This document shows positions 36,800 to 44,635 of a stretch of 64,000 nt of DNA, piece by piece. Within the stretch, counting starts at the first letter, position 1; each line of letters starts with the position of its first letter. The position numbers were made by a program, and so were the translations under genes. Source of the stretch: Citrobacter youngae ATCC 29220 (lineage in GTDB: Bacteria; Pseudomonadota; Gammaproteobacteria; Enterobacterales; Enterobacteriaceae); the NCBI RefSeq assembly GCF_000155975.1, contig NZ_GG730299.1, positions 1,522,734 to 1,586,733 of the forward strand, read 5' to 3'. A model generated the notes under the pieces. The model saw only the letters and a list, made by a program, of their open reading frames with translations, had not been told where the DNA came from and did no database searches.

Positions 36800-37577
36800 C
36801 ACGCGCTCCAAAAAGCTGATTTCTTTCAGGCAACGCCCGCCATTGACGTTGCAGATGTTCGCTGATGTCTCCGCACAGCAGCTGTTCCCGACTCACGTTA
36901 TCCGACACGCTTCCCTGATGCAGCGCGACGATTCGGTCAGCATGGCGGGCCGCCAGCGTGAGATCGTGCGTCACCCATAAAACGCCAGCGCCCTGCTCAC
37001 ATAAGCCACGCAGTTGTTCAAGCAGTTGATTAGCCAGTGGCGCATCAAGCCAGGCGGTAATTTCATCAGCCAGAATATAGCGCGCCTGACTCAGAGACGC
37101 GTGACAGGCCAGAACACGTTTCGCCATACCACCTGAAAGCTGGCGTGGAAAGGCATCTAATACGCTGGTTTCCAGTTGGCTACGCTGGAGCAATTGTTCT
37201 ATTTGGCCGACATTCCAGGCCTGGCCGGAGAGCTGACTTGCTCTGCGTAAATGCTTTTCAATTGAGAGCAGCGGGTTCAGCGCCTGCACGCCTTGCGGAA
37301 CATAGCTGAAGGTATTGCCGCGACATTCGCGGATGTCATCACCGTCCAGCATTTTGCCATCAAGGGTTATTGCGCCGTGGAGACGCAAATTTTCCGGTAA
37401 CAGATCGAGCAGGCATTGCAGGAGCAGGCTCTTCCCCTCACCGCTTCCCCCAACTAACGCCACCATCTGACCAGGCGCGACGTCGAAAGAGATATCCTGC
37501 AACAGCGGAGACCACTTTCTCGCGCCGAACCAACGATAACGCGCCACGTCCAGCGAGACCTGTCTTAAACTTAACAT
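36783..37577 (-). CDS. ABC transporter ATPase, NikD-like
   Basis: First ATP-binding subunit, 264 residues. Walker A GGSGEGKS (near residue 44), signature LSGGMAKRV, Walker B YILADEITAWLD and the switch His in WVTHDLTLAA are all intact. Together with the shorter NikE-like ATPase it would power import through the two permeases. It overlaps the upstream permease gene by 7 bp, showing tight operon coupling. Confidence 0.88.
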   Translation of the reverse strand: MLSLRQVSLDVARYRWFGARKWSPLLQDISFDVAPGQMVALVGGSGEGKSLLLQCLLDLLPENLRLHGAITLDGKMLDGDDIRECRGNTFSYVPQGVQALNPLLSIEKHLRRASQLSGQAWNVGQIEQLLQRSQLETSVLDAFPRQLSGGMAKRVLACHASLSQARYILADEITAWLDAPLANQLLEQLRGLCEQGAGVLWVTHDLTLAARHADRIVALHQGSVSDNVSREQLLCGDISEHLQRQWRALPERNQLFGARDAVLS

Positions 37578-38383
37578 ACGTCACCTCGCAACCATAAACG
37601 ATGCACTGCCCTCGCGAGCTGATCGAATAACATCACCAGGCTGAACAGCATCAGCCCCGGAAACAACACTAACCACCAGTCGCCATGGCTGATAAACCGC
37701 AGCGCATCCGCCAGCAGCAGCCCCAACGACGGTTCATGCGGGGCCAGCCCAAAGCCAAGGAAACTCAACGCGGCGCTATGTAACACCGCATGGGGGAACA
37801 TCAGCAATGTCCCCGTGAGCCACTGGGGTAACAGCGCCGGTAGATAGTGATACCGCCAGCAGTAAAAATGGCCATGACCCAGACGCCAGGTCAACGTCAG
37901 ATAGTCACTGTGGGCAACGCGCTCTGCCTCGGCGCGCAGGATTAATGCCAGGCGCGGCCAGTGGGTCAGCGCCACCGCCATGATCACCCCATTTTTCCCA
38001 CCGCCCAGCGTAAAACAGATCAAAATAAGCAGCAGCAGATGCGGCATCGACAGCATTGCGTCGGTAATCAGACGCATAAGCACGTCCAGACGCGGATGTA
38101 TACGCGAAACCGCCGCCATCATTAACGCAATGAAGCCACTGCACAAAGCCGCGCCAATACCTATTTGCAGACTGGTCAACGCCCCCTGAAAGCAACGCGC
38201 CCACAGATCGCGACCGAGGTTATCGGTGCCAAACCAGTGCAGCGCATCAGGAGGCAGATGACGGGCAAGCAGGTTAACGTTCAACGGATTATCCAGCGTT
38301 GCAGCGCCATACACCGCAATGAATACCAGGCAGCTAAAAGAGAGCAGAAGACGGATAAGCGTCGGGGTCGGGTTATAGAGCAT
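37571..38383 (-). CDS. ABC transporter permease, NikC-like
   Basis: DppC/NikC-type inner-membrane permease, 270 residues. It has about six TM segments, and the family feature FGTDNLGRDLWARCFQGAL after the first TM. The cytoplasmic EAA-like loop is seen around YLTLTWRLGHGHFYCWRYH. The ATG at 38383 overlaps the preceding permease gene by 11 bp, and GGAG lies upstream. Which substrate passes is inferred from the NikR site of the operon. Confidence 0.87.
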   Translation of the reverse strand: MLYNPTPTLIRLLLSFSCLVFIAVYGAATLDNPLNVNLLARHLPPDALHWFGTDNLGRDLWARCFQGALTSLQIGIGAALCSGFIALMMAAVSRIHPRLDVLMRLITDAMLSMPHLLLLILICFTLGGGKNGVIMAVALTHWPRLALILRAEAERVAHSDYLTLTWRLGHGHFYCWRYHYLPALLPQWLTGTLLMFPHAVLHSAALSFLGFGLAPHEPSLGLLLADALRFISHGDWWLVLFPGLMLFSLVMLFDQLARAVHRLWLRGDVC

Positions 38384-39347
38384 CAGGACGCTCCAGTGCA
38401 CGATTCAACAGGTGAACGAACCAGGTAGAGAGTGAATTGCCGATAAAAACCAGCACGGTGCTAAACAAGACGATCCCCATCAGCAACGGTAAATCGCCCC
38501 GCAATCCGGCATCAATGGTGGCCTGGCCCAGCCCAGGGTAAGCAAAAACCTTTTCTGCCAGCAATGCGCCGCCCAACAGTTCTCCCAGCGAGGCGAACTG
38601 CAGGCACAGCGCTGGCGTGATAGCGTGGCGCAGAACCTGATGGCGCAACAGCGACCAACCTTTGTCGCCCTGAGAACGTGCAAAGCGGACAAATTCGCTC
38701 TTCATTACGCTGGCGATACTTTCCCGGGTATGAAGCGTAATCTGCCCCAGCCCCAGCAAACTTAGCGCGCAAACCGGGAGTACCAGATGGCGCAGACGCT
38801 CGGTCAGCGTCGCCATCTCGCTGCTGTTGCCCGGCTCCCACGCGCAGCAGACCGGGAACATCGGCCAGCGTACAGCAAATAACGCCAGCAGCAGCATGCC
38901 AATCCAGAAGGTCGGTAGCGAGGAAAGCAGGTAGCTGAGACGGCAAATAGCTTTATCAGGCCAGCGATTCAGGTAGCGTCCGGCAACAAATCCCATTGCC
39001 GTACCCAATATGCCGGAGAGCAGCCATGCGCCGCCAAGCAGCGCAAACGAAGTAGCAAAACGCTCTTTGATCACGCTGGCAACGGGCGCATTAAACAACA
39101 TGGAGTAGCCGAGATCGCCCTGTAATACGCGCAAAAACCAATGGCTAAAGCGCTCCCACAGCGGCTGGTCCAATCCCCAGCGAGCGGCAATACGCGCATA
39201 TTGTTCCGGCGGCACGTGCAGGAGATCGTTGCCAATATAAGCACGAATCGGATCGACCGGAGAAAAGCTGAGCAGCATAAAAGTGCCAGCCGCAACCAGC
39301 ACTAATAACACCACCAGCCGTAGAAAATGGCCTAAAACAGACTTCAT
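38373..39347 (-). CDS. ABC transporter permease, NikB-like
   Basis: DppB/NikB-type permease, 324 residues. Typical features are FSPVDPIRAYIG after TM1, RWGLDQPLWERFSHWFLRVLQGDLGYS, and the late segment LLAEKVFAYPGLGQATIDA. The ATG at 39347 overlaps the TGA of the binding-protein gene (TGATG), which implies translational coupling. It pairs with the NikC-like permease to form the channel. Confidence 0.88.
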   Translation of the reverse strand: MKSVLGHFLRLVVLLVLVAAGTFMLLSFSPVDPIRAYIGNDLLHVPPEQYARIAARWGLDQPLWERFSHWFLRVLQGDLGYSMLFNAPVASVIKERFATSFALLGGAWLLSGILGTAMGFVAGRYLNRWPDKAICRLSYLLSSLPTFWIGMLLLALFAVRWPMFPVCCAWEPGNSSEMATLTERLRHLVLPVCALSLLGLGQITLHTRESIASVMKSEFVRFARSQGDKGWSLLRHQVLRHAITPALCLQFASLGELLGGALLAEKVFAYPGLGQATIDAGLRGDLPLLMGIVLFSTVLVFIGNSLSTWFVHLLNRALERPDAL

Positions 39348-40933
39348 CAACGGCAGGTCCAGGTCCATTCATCCAGATTATTGAGCAATGACCAGCTTCC
39401 GTGAATTTCCGGCGCGCCTTTGCCTAAGTCAATACACGGATTTGCCAGATAAGTGTGCTGAATATTCAACAACCAGGCCCACGCGGCATCGCCCTGTACA
39501 CCAGCCCCTTGCTTGCCATCCCACTCAACCTGCTGCCAGAAAGGCAACGCTTTTTGCCAGTCCGGCGCATCAATCGCCTGCTTGAGATGCTGTTCAACGA
39601 CGGGATTGCTGTAATACCCTGGATTGTAGTATTCCACGCCGGCGGCCTGACTGCTGTAATGATGGAACAGCTCCATGGGATCCAGACTTCCCCAGCCAAA
39701 CAGCGTCGGGTTGGCATGCATATGACGCTCAACGGTTTCCCAACTTCCGGATTGCAATGAGACCTGGATGCCCACAGGCTCCAGCATCGCACGTACGGCT
39801 TCGGCTAAATCCCGACGCGTACTGTCACCGCTGGCATACCACAGCGTCAGGCGCGCCTCTTTGCCCTCTTTCACCCGTACGCCGTCTTTACCAACCTTCC
39901 AGCCGGCTTCTTCCAGAATCGTCCGGGCTTTTTCGCTGTCGCCGTCTTTGAACGCGACTGACTGTCCTTGCCATGGCAAGCCCTGAACCGCGCTATACGC
40001 CGGAATCGCATGGCCTTCCATAACCTGATCGGCAAGCTGCTTACGGTTAATGGCGTAGTTGATGGCGCGCCTGATCGCGATATCGGCGGTGATATCGTTA
40101 CCGATCGGATAGCCATTGGCATCTTTCTTACCCGCCGGCACCATCGGGAACACAATGCCGCGGTTTTCCACGCTGTCACGTACCCAAAGTTTCAAATTCT
40201 GCTGCTGAGGGGCGACCGCCATCGAAGGCGCAATACGCACCAGTCCCAGCTGACCACTGCGCGCCGCGGCATAGGCGTTATCTTCATCAAGGAAGACAAA
40301 CACCAGCTTACTGAAATCATTTTTCTTACCGGCGTACCATGGATTCGCCTCCACGATCAGCTGCTGCCCGGGCTGGAAGCTCACCAACCGATAAGGACCT
40401 GCGCCAATCGGATTTTTGGCGAATGTTTTTTCGTTATACAGCTTTGCCGGAACAATGCCTAAAGAGCCCAGCACATTCACAAAGGTGCTCTGCGGGCTGC
40501 TCAGCGTCACTTCTACCGTGCGGCTATCTTTCAAGCTGGCATGAGCGAAGTTCCCCATGTCAATTTTCCCACCGCTTTTTGCTGCTTTGTTATAGGTGAA
40601 CACCACATCGTCAGCGGTTAGCGGCGAACCATCAGAAAATTTAAGGTCAGGTTTTAGCGTCAGCGTCCAGGTTTTGCCGTCAGCGCTGGTCACGACCTTT
40701 TCCGTAAGCAGATTTCCCCAGCTCATATCGGCATTTTGTTTTAATAATGGCGCATGTAAAAGCAAATAGCTGCCATGACTCCAGCCCAGCATCGGGTCAA
40801 ACCCTTCCGTTGGCTCCGGCCCAATCGCCAGTTTTAACGTCTGACCTTCGCCCGCATTCTGCGCAGCGAAGAGCGGTGAGGTTAATGCGAGAGTCAATGC
40901 GCACGTAAGGAGTGCCAGCTTGCCTTTGATCAT
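39347..40933 (-). CDS. Periplasmic binding protein, NikA/DppA family
   Basis: SBP family 5 solute-binding protein, 528 residues (NikA has 524), with a signal peptide (1-23, SPLFA). It contains the family signature region LKFSDGSPLTADDVVFTYNKA and FAKNPIGAGPYRLVSFQPGQ. It is the first gene of a five-gene minus-strand operon. Family 5 proteins bind peptides, nickel complexes, opines or heme. The exact NikR operator 121 bp upstream argues for nickel, probably as a chelate. Similarity to NikA itself looks moderate, so this is a distinct system and not nikABCDE. Confidence 0.85.
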   Translation of the reverse strand: MIKGKLALLTCALTLALTSPLFAAQNAGEGQTLKLAIGPEPTEGFDPMLGWSHGSYLLLHAPLLKQNADMSWGNLLTEKVVTSADGKTWTLTLKPDLKFSDGSPLTADDVVFTYNKAAKSGGKIDMGNFAHASLKDSRTVEVTLSSPQSTFVNVLGSLGIVPAKLYNEKTFAKNPIGAGPYRLVSFQPGQQLIVEANPWYAGKKNDFSKLVFVFLDEDNAYAAARSGQLGLVRIAPSMAVAPQQQNLKLWVRDSVENRGIVFPMVPAGKKDANGYPIGNDITADIAIRRAINYAINRKQLADQVMEGHAIPAYSAVQGLPWQGQSVAFKDGDSEKARTILEEAGWKVGKDGVRVKEGKEARLTLWYASGDSTRRDLAEAVRAMLEPVGIQVSLQSGSWETVERHMHANPTLFGWGSLDPMELFHHYSSQAAGVEYYNPGYYSNPVVEQHLKQAIDAPDWQKALPFWQQVEWDGKQGAGVQGDAAWAWLLNIQHTYLANPCIDLGKGAPEIHGSWSLLNNLDEWTWTCR

Positions 40934-41053
40934 TATTTTATCCAGATTTGCGTTATTTATATGCTGCTTAACGATGCGTTGTCGTTAAGCAGTCTCCTGG
41001 GAAAGGGATTATGGCGGAGAGAATTAGCGAAAAAAATGATGCGGCGCAGAAAA

Positions 41054-41081
41054 GTATGACGATTTTCTAAAGTTATCATAC
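41054..41081. promoter_or_regulatory. NikR operator
   Basis: GTATGA and TCATAC are separated by exactly 16 bases, an exact match to the E. coli NikR consensus GTATGA-N16-TCATAC. The site lies 121 bp before the binding-protein ATG and 283 bp before the receptor ATG. NikR represses nickel import when nickel is sufficient, so nickel control of the ABC operon, and perhaps the receptor, is expected. nikR itself is not in the window. Confidence 0.88.
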
Positions 41082-41288
41082 TTTTTTCTGATACTCCGTT
41101 ATGAGTACGATGTGAATCGCAGAATAGTTTAAATCTTAGCCATTTATTTAATAACGTATTAATTCATATCCAATAATTACCTATAACGACTATTTATCTT
41201 CCCTGCTATTTCCTTACCTCAAATCAATGACAATTTATGTATATTTATTCAAGTTAAACACCAGAAGTGACAAGTTATGTAAATTTGT

Positions 41289-41313
41289 AATGATAATTAT
41301 TTGTATTATCATT
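41289..41313. promoter_or_regulatory. Candidate Fur box before the TonB receptor
   Basis: AATGATAAT-N7-ATTATCATT is a perfect inverted repeat with 9-bp arms, each containing the Fur hexamer GATAAT. It ends 50 bp before the receptor ATG, in promoter position. The 7-bp spacer differs from the classical 19-bp box, so the assignment is tentative. Confidence 0.5.
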
Positions 41314-41363
41314 TCCATCAATTATCTTACTGCCTTTGAATTTTTAACAAAGGAAGTTTGACT

Positions 41364-43451
41364 ATGCGTTTAAAACCTGTTGCCTCTGTCGTTCTGTCCT
41401 GTATGGGTTTTACCAGCCCCCTGGTTTTCGCTGAAGATGTCATGGTAGTCACCGCGTCCGGTTACGAAAAGAAAATTACCAACGCAGCCGCCAGCGTTTC
41501 CGTTATTTCGCAGCAAGAGTTACAAACCAATAAGTATAATGACCTGGGTGAAGCCCTGCGCGCAGTAGAGGGTGTGGATGTTGAAAGCAGCACCGGTAAA
41601 ACGGGTGGTCTGGAGATCAGCATCCGCGGTATGCCCGCCAGCTATACCCTGATCCTGATTGACGGTATTCGTCAAAACGGCAGCAGCGACGTGACGCCAA
41701 ACGGCTTCTCTGCCATGAATACCAGCTTTATGCCCCCGCTGGCGGCAATCGATCATATCGAAGTGATCCGCGGCCCAATGTCGACGCTGTATGGCTCCGA
41801 CGCGATTGGCGGCGTGGTAAACATCATCACCAAAAAAAGTACCGATAAATGGAGCACCTCCATCAATACCGGCGTTAACCTGCAAGAAAGTAATAAATGG
41901 GGTAACAGCACGGTGGCCAACTTTTGGTCCAGCGGTCCGTTAATCGCAGGCGTGCTGGATATGCAGGTTCGCGGGAGCACCACGCAGCGTCAGGGCTCAA
42001 GCGTGACCTCCCTGAGCGATACCGCCTCTACCCGCGTACCTTATCCGACTGAATCCGAAAACTATAATATCGGCACACGCCTGGACTGGAAAACCAGCGA
42101 AAATAATACCCTGTGGTTGGATCTCGACTCTGCCAGACAGCGTTATGACAATGATGATGGGCAACTGGGCAATCTGACAGGAGGTTATGATAAAACGCTG
42201 CGCTATGAGCGCAACAAAGTCACCCTCGGCCACGACACCGCGTTAACGTTCGGCACCTGGAAATCATCCCTCGGCTGGAATGAAACCGAAAACAAAGGGC
42301 GACAACTGGTCTCCTCCGCGCTCACGCCGGAAAACGCGGGCCGCGCCGGTGATGCGCGTGAACTGAAGAACACTAACGTCATACTGGACTCAGTGCTGCT
42401 GACGCCATTAGGCGACTCACACCTGTTAACCCTGGGCGGGGAATACTGGGATGCGCGGATGAAAGACGGTGTGGTGCTGGCTAATACCGGCGAGACGTTC
42501 CACCAAAAAACGTGGGCAGCCTACGCGGAAGATGAATGGCATATACTCGACTCACTGGCGTTAACCGCAGGTACCCGTTATGAGCATAATGATGTCTTTG
42601 GCGGTCACCTCAGCCCACGCGCCTATATGGTTTGGGATGTTTCCGATGAGTGGACGCTCAAAGGCGGCGTAACGACCGGTTATAAAGCCCCATCGCTCAG
42701 CCAGTTGCATAACGGCATTAGCGGCGTAACGGCGCAAGGAACCGTTAATACCGTCGGGAATCCTGACCTCAAACCGGAAGAAAGTATCAGCTACGAAACG
42801 GGGCTATATTATGAAAACGATGCCGGGCTTAACGCCAACGTTACCGGCTTCTATACCGAGTACAAAAATAAAATTGTCTCGTATTCTATCGATGATAATA
42901 CCAACAGCTATACCAACAGCGGTAAGGCAAGGACCGATGGCATTGAATTCGCCAGTACCTTCCCTCTTTGGTCGGACGTACTGAGTTTATCTCTTAACTA
43001 TACCTACACTCAAAGCAAGCAGAAAGATGGCGATAATAAAGGCGCGCCGTTGAGCTACACCCCGAAACATATGGCTAACGCCCGCCTGAACTGGCAGGCA
43101 ACAGAAGAGATGAACGCCTGGCTAAGCGCCCGCTATCGCGGTAAGGCGCCACGCTTTACCGAAAATTACGCTAACCTCAGCGCGGTGCAAAAGGCGGTGT
43201 ATGATGATAAAGGCGCTGATTTAAAAGCCTGGACCGTGCTCGACATGGGGATGTCTTACAAGCTGACTAAAGATCTGACGCTGAATACGGCGGTTAATAA
43301 CGTACTGGATAAAGATTTCAGCGAAGTCAAACTGTACCAGGTAGGCCGTAATAGTACCTACGCAGGTGACTACTATCAGACAGCGCAATCCACTACCGGA
43401 TATGTAAATCCGGGTCGTAACTACTGGGTTTCGTTAAACTATCAGTTCTGA
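41364..43451 (+). CDS. TonB-dependent outer-membrane receptor
   Basis: Outer-membrane receptor, 695 residues, of the CirA/FepA-like group. It has a signal peptide (1-23, ending FAE), the TonB box DVMVVTA at the mature N-terminus, and a plug domain (~35-150) with IEVIRGPMSTLYGSDAIGGVVNIITKK. A 22-strand barrel ends in the expected NYQF with a terminal Phe. The ATG at 41364 has AAAGGAAG upstream; the TTG two codons earlier is not used. It is divergent from the NikR-type operon and probably imports a metal chelate. Iron or nickel cannot be decided from the protein alone. Confidence 0.87.
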   Translation: MRLKPVASVVLSCMGFTSPLVFAEDVMVVTASGYEKKITNAAASVSVISQQELQTNKYNDLGEALRAVEGVDVESSTGKTGGLEISIRGMPASYTLILIDGIRQNGSSDVTPNGFSAMNTSFMPPLAAIDHIEVIRGPMSTLYGSDAIGGVVNIITKKSTDKWSTSINTGVNLQESNKWGNSTVANFWSSGPLIAGVLDMQVRGSTTQRQGSSVTSLSDTASTRVPYPTESENYNIGTRLDWKTSENNTLWLDLDSARQRYDNDDGQLGNLTGGYDKTLRYERNKVTLGHDTALTFGTWKSSLGWNETENKGRQLVSSALTPENAGRAGDARELKNTNVILDSVLLTPLGDSHLLTLGGEYWDARMKDGVVLANTGETFHQKTWAAYAEDEWHILDSLALTAGTRYEHNDVFGGHLSPRAYMVWDVSDEWTLKGGVTTGYKAPSLSQLHNGISGVTAQGTVNTVGNPDLKPEESISYETGLYYENDAGLNANVTGFYTEYKNKIVSYSIDDNTNSYTNSGKARTDGIEFASTFPLWSDVLSLSLNYTYTQSKQKDGDNKGAPLSYTPKHMANARLNWQATEEMNAWLSARYRGKAPRFTENYANLSAVQKAVYDDKGADLKAWTVLDMGMSYKLTKDLTLNTAVNNVLDKDFSEVKLYQVGRNSTYAGDYYQTAQSTTGYVNPGRNYWVSLNYQF

Positions 43452-43469
43452 TTTAGAACGTCCTTCTGG

Positions 43470-43492
43470 CAGGGCTATCTCTGATAGCCCTG
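43470..43492 (+). terminator. Possible terminator after the TonB receptor
   Basis: A 9-bp perfect stem (CAGGGCTAT/ATAGCCCTG) with a short loop, 18 bp after the stop codon. There is no clear T run. Confidence 0.5.
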
Positions 43493-43792
43493 TGCCAATG
43501 CGCGACTAATATCATCCCCGCGAAAATGATCTCGATATTCCCGTCTAATAACATTAGCACCCATATATTTTTATCCACGCTTAATGTTGATATTGATAAA
43601 ATGTGAGTTGATGCCGTAAGTAATCAACAATGACCTACAAAGCATAAACAAAAAATTTATTAATTATTTATCTAACTAAATAATAGATAAACAGTCAGCA
43701 TAATACTGTCACGCATAACCGCTGGTCGGATATGTACCAGCGACATAAAAGAAGACCATTTACTCATTATCCAACGCTTGAGAATGGTAAAA
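43493..43792. other. AT-rich spacer before the Bor-like gene
   Basis: About 300 bp, very AT-rich, between the receptor hairpin and the Bor-like lipoprotein gene. It should hold the promoter of the latter. No coding frame or clear operator was found. Confidence 0.4.
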
Positions 43793-44083
43793 ATGAAAAA
43801 GTTAATGATTGCAATTATTGCTGCAACAGCTTTATCCGGTTGCGCTCAGCAAACCTTTAAAATAAACAACGGCATTGCTGAAAAACCAACCCAGGAAACC
43901 AAACAAACGTTTTTCGTTAACGGTATTGGCCAGTCACATACTATCGATGCGGCTTCTGTGTGCGGCGGTGCAGACAAAGTTGTGCGCACCGAAGTTCAGG
44001 AGTCCGGCATGGATGTTTTCTTACGCATCATCACGATTGGGATCTATACGCCACGAGAAGCCAGAGTATATTGTTCAAAATAA
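43793..44083 (+). CDS. bor: Bor/Iss-family lipoprotein
   Basis: Outer-membrane lipoprotein, 96 residues, similar along its length to Bor of phage lambda (97). It has the lipobox LSGC, then the shared CAQQTF, FFVNGIGQ, CGGADKVV and ITIGIYTPREARVYC. Bor and the plasmid homologue Iss give serum resistance in E. coli. It is alone here, without other phage genes, so it is probably a leftover of lambdoid material or a domesticated copy. An upstream in-frame ATG at 43784 is possible. A strong terminator follows. Confidence 0.88.
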   Translation: MKKLMIAIIAATALSGCAQQTFKINNGIAEKPTQETKQTFFVNGIGQSHTIDAASVCGGADKVVRTEVQESGMDVFLRIITIGIYTPREARVYCSK

Positions 44084-44086
44084 TGT

Positions 44087-44119
44087 TTTAAGCAGGTATT
44101 CCAAAAATACCTGCTTAAA
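44087..44119 (+). terminator. Terminator after the Bor-like gene
   Basis: A 14-bp perfect stem (TTTAAGCAGGTATT/AATACCTGCTTAAA) with a 5-nt loop, followed by TTTATT. It starts 4 bp after the stop codon. Confidence 0.75.
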
Positions 44120-44120
44120 T

Positions 44121-44198
44121 TTATTGCTGCTTAAGTAAACATTTAGCGCTACGAAAATTAGAACAACCGCACTTCTTCTGTTTCTCGTTGTTGATCAT
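44121..44198 (-). CDS. Possible 25-residue cysteine-rich micro-protein
   Basis: A 26-codon frame on the minus strand reading MINNEKQKKCGCSNFRSAKC and five more residues. The CGC...C cluster is unusual for chance coding and could bind metal. No good ribosome-binding site precedes the ATG, and I recognise no homologue. This is a weak call. Confidence 0.2.
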   Translation of the reverse strand: MINNEKQKKCGCSNFRSAKCLLKQQ

Positions 44199-44261
44199 TA
44201 CTGCGAAGTTTGATTAGTGATAGAACAAACGCCTTGTTAATCCATAAGAACAGTTAAACAT

Positions 44262-44468
44262 TCAGTACAGGAACACCCCTTCCTGAACCATAAAGTATAA
44301 TGCCAAACCAGTAACCCCAGCGATACCGCCCAAAAACAGAAGCGCGGCAATTGCCAGTTGAGCGCGGTTGGTGTACTTAATTTTACTGTGCGCAGCCAAC
44401 TTTTTCTTATGTACTACCGGTACTGCGCGACTTGAGTCACGGTCCATAGTCAATGTTATATCAGCCAA
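44262..44468 (-). CDS. Small single-span membrane protein of unknown function
   Basis: Not recognised. 68 residues with a basic N-terminal half (HKKKLAAHSKIKY) and one TM helix near residues 37-61 (LAIAALLFLGGIAGVTGLALY), ending QEGVFLY. Its predicted topology is N-terminus in the cytosol. A ribosome-binding site AAAGGGAT precedes the ATG. It is separate from neighbours on both sides. Confidence 0.6.
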   Translation of the reverse strand: MADITLTMDRDSSRAVPVVHKKKLAAHSKIKYTNRAQLAIAALLFLGGIAGVTGLALYFMVQEGVFLY

Positions 44469-44635
44469 AGTGTTATCCCTTTGTTGTATGTGAAATACAA
44501 ATAGCCACTACATGATTAAGGGTATATTTTTTTAATAAAAGGATCTGGGATTTATCTCACGATCAAGAAAATCGCAGTTTTTTTACTGCCGGACCCGTCC
44601 ATTGCCATTTTCCATCCACGAGGCGCGTCCCGCTT

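Larger units (their letters stand above)
40934..41363. promoter_or_regulatory. Divergent control region of the ABC operon and TonB receptor
   Basis: A 430-bp AT-rich gap between the binding-protein gene (minus) and the receptor gene (plus). It holds a NikR operator (41054-41081) and a Fur-like inverted repeat (41289-41313), listed separately. A short hairpin (GCTTAACGA...TCGTTAAGC) lies at about 40967-40991, just upstream of the binding-protein gene. Confidence 0.7.

Noticed and set aside
43640-43700. PhoP box upstream of the Bor-like gene
   Set aside because: AATTTA-N5-TATTTA resembles the direct-repeat box only weakly, and similar matches are frequent in such AT-rich DNA.
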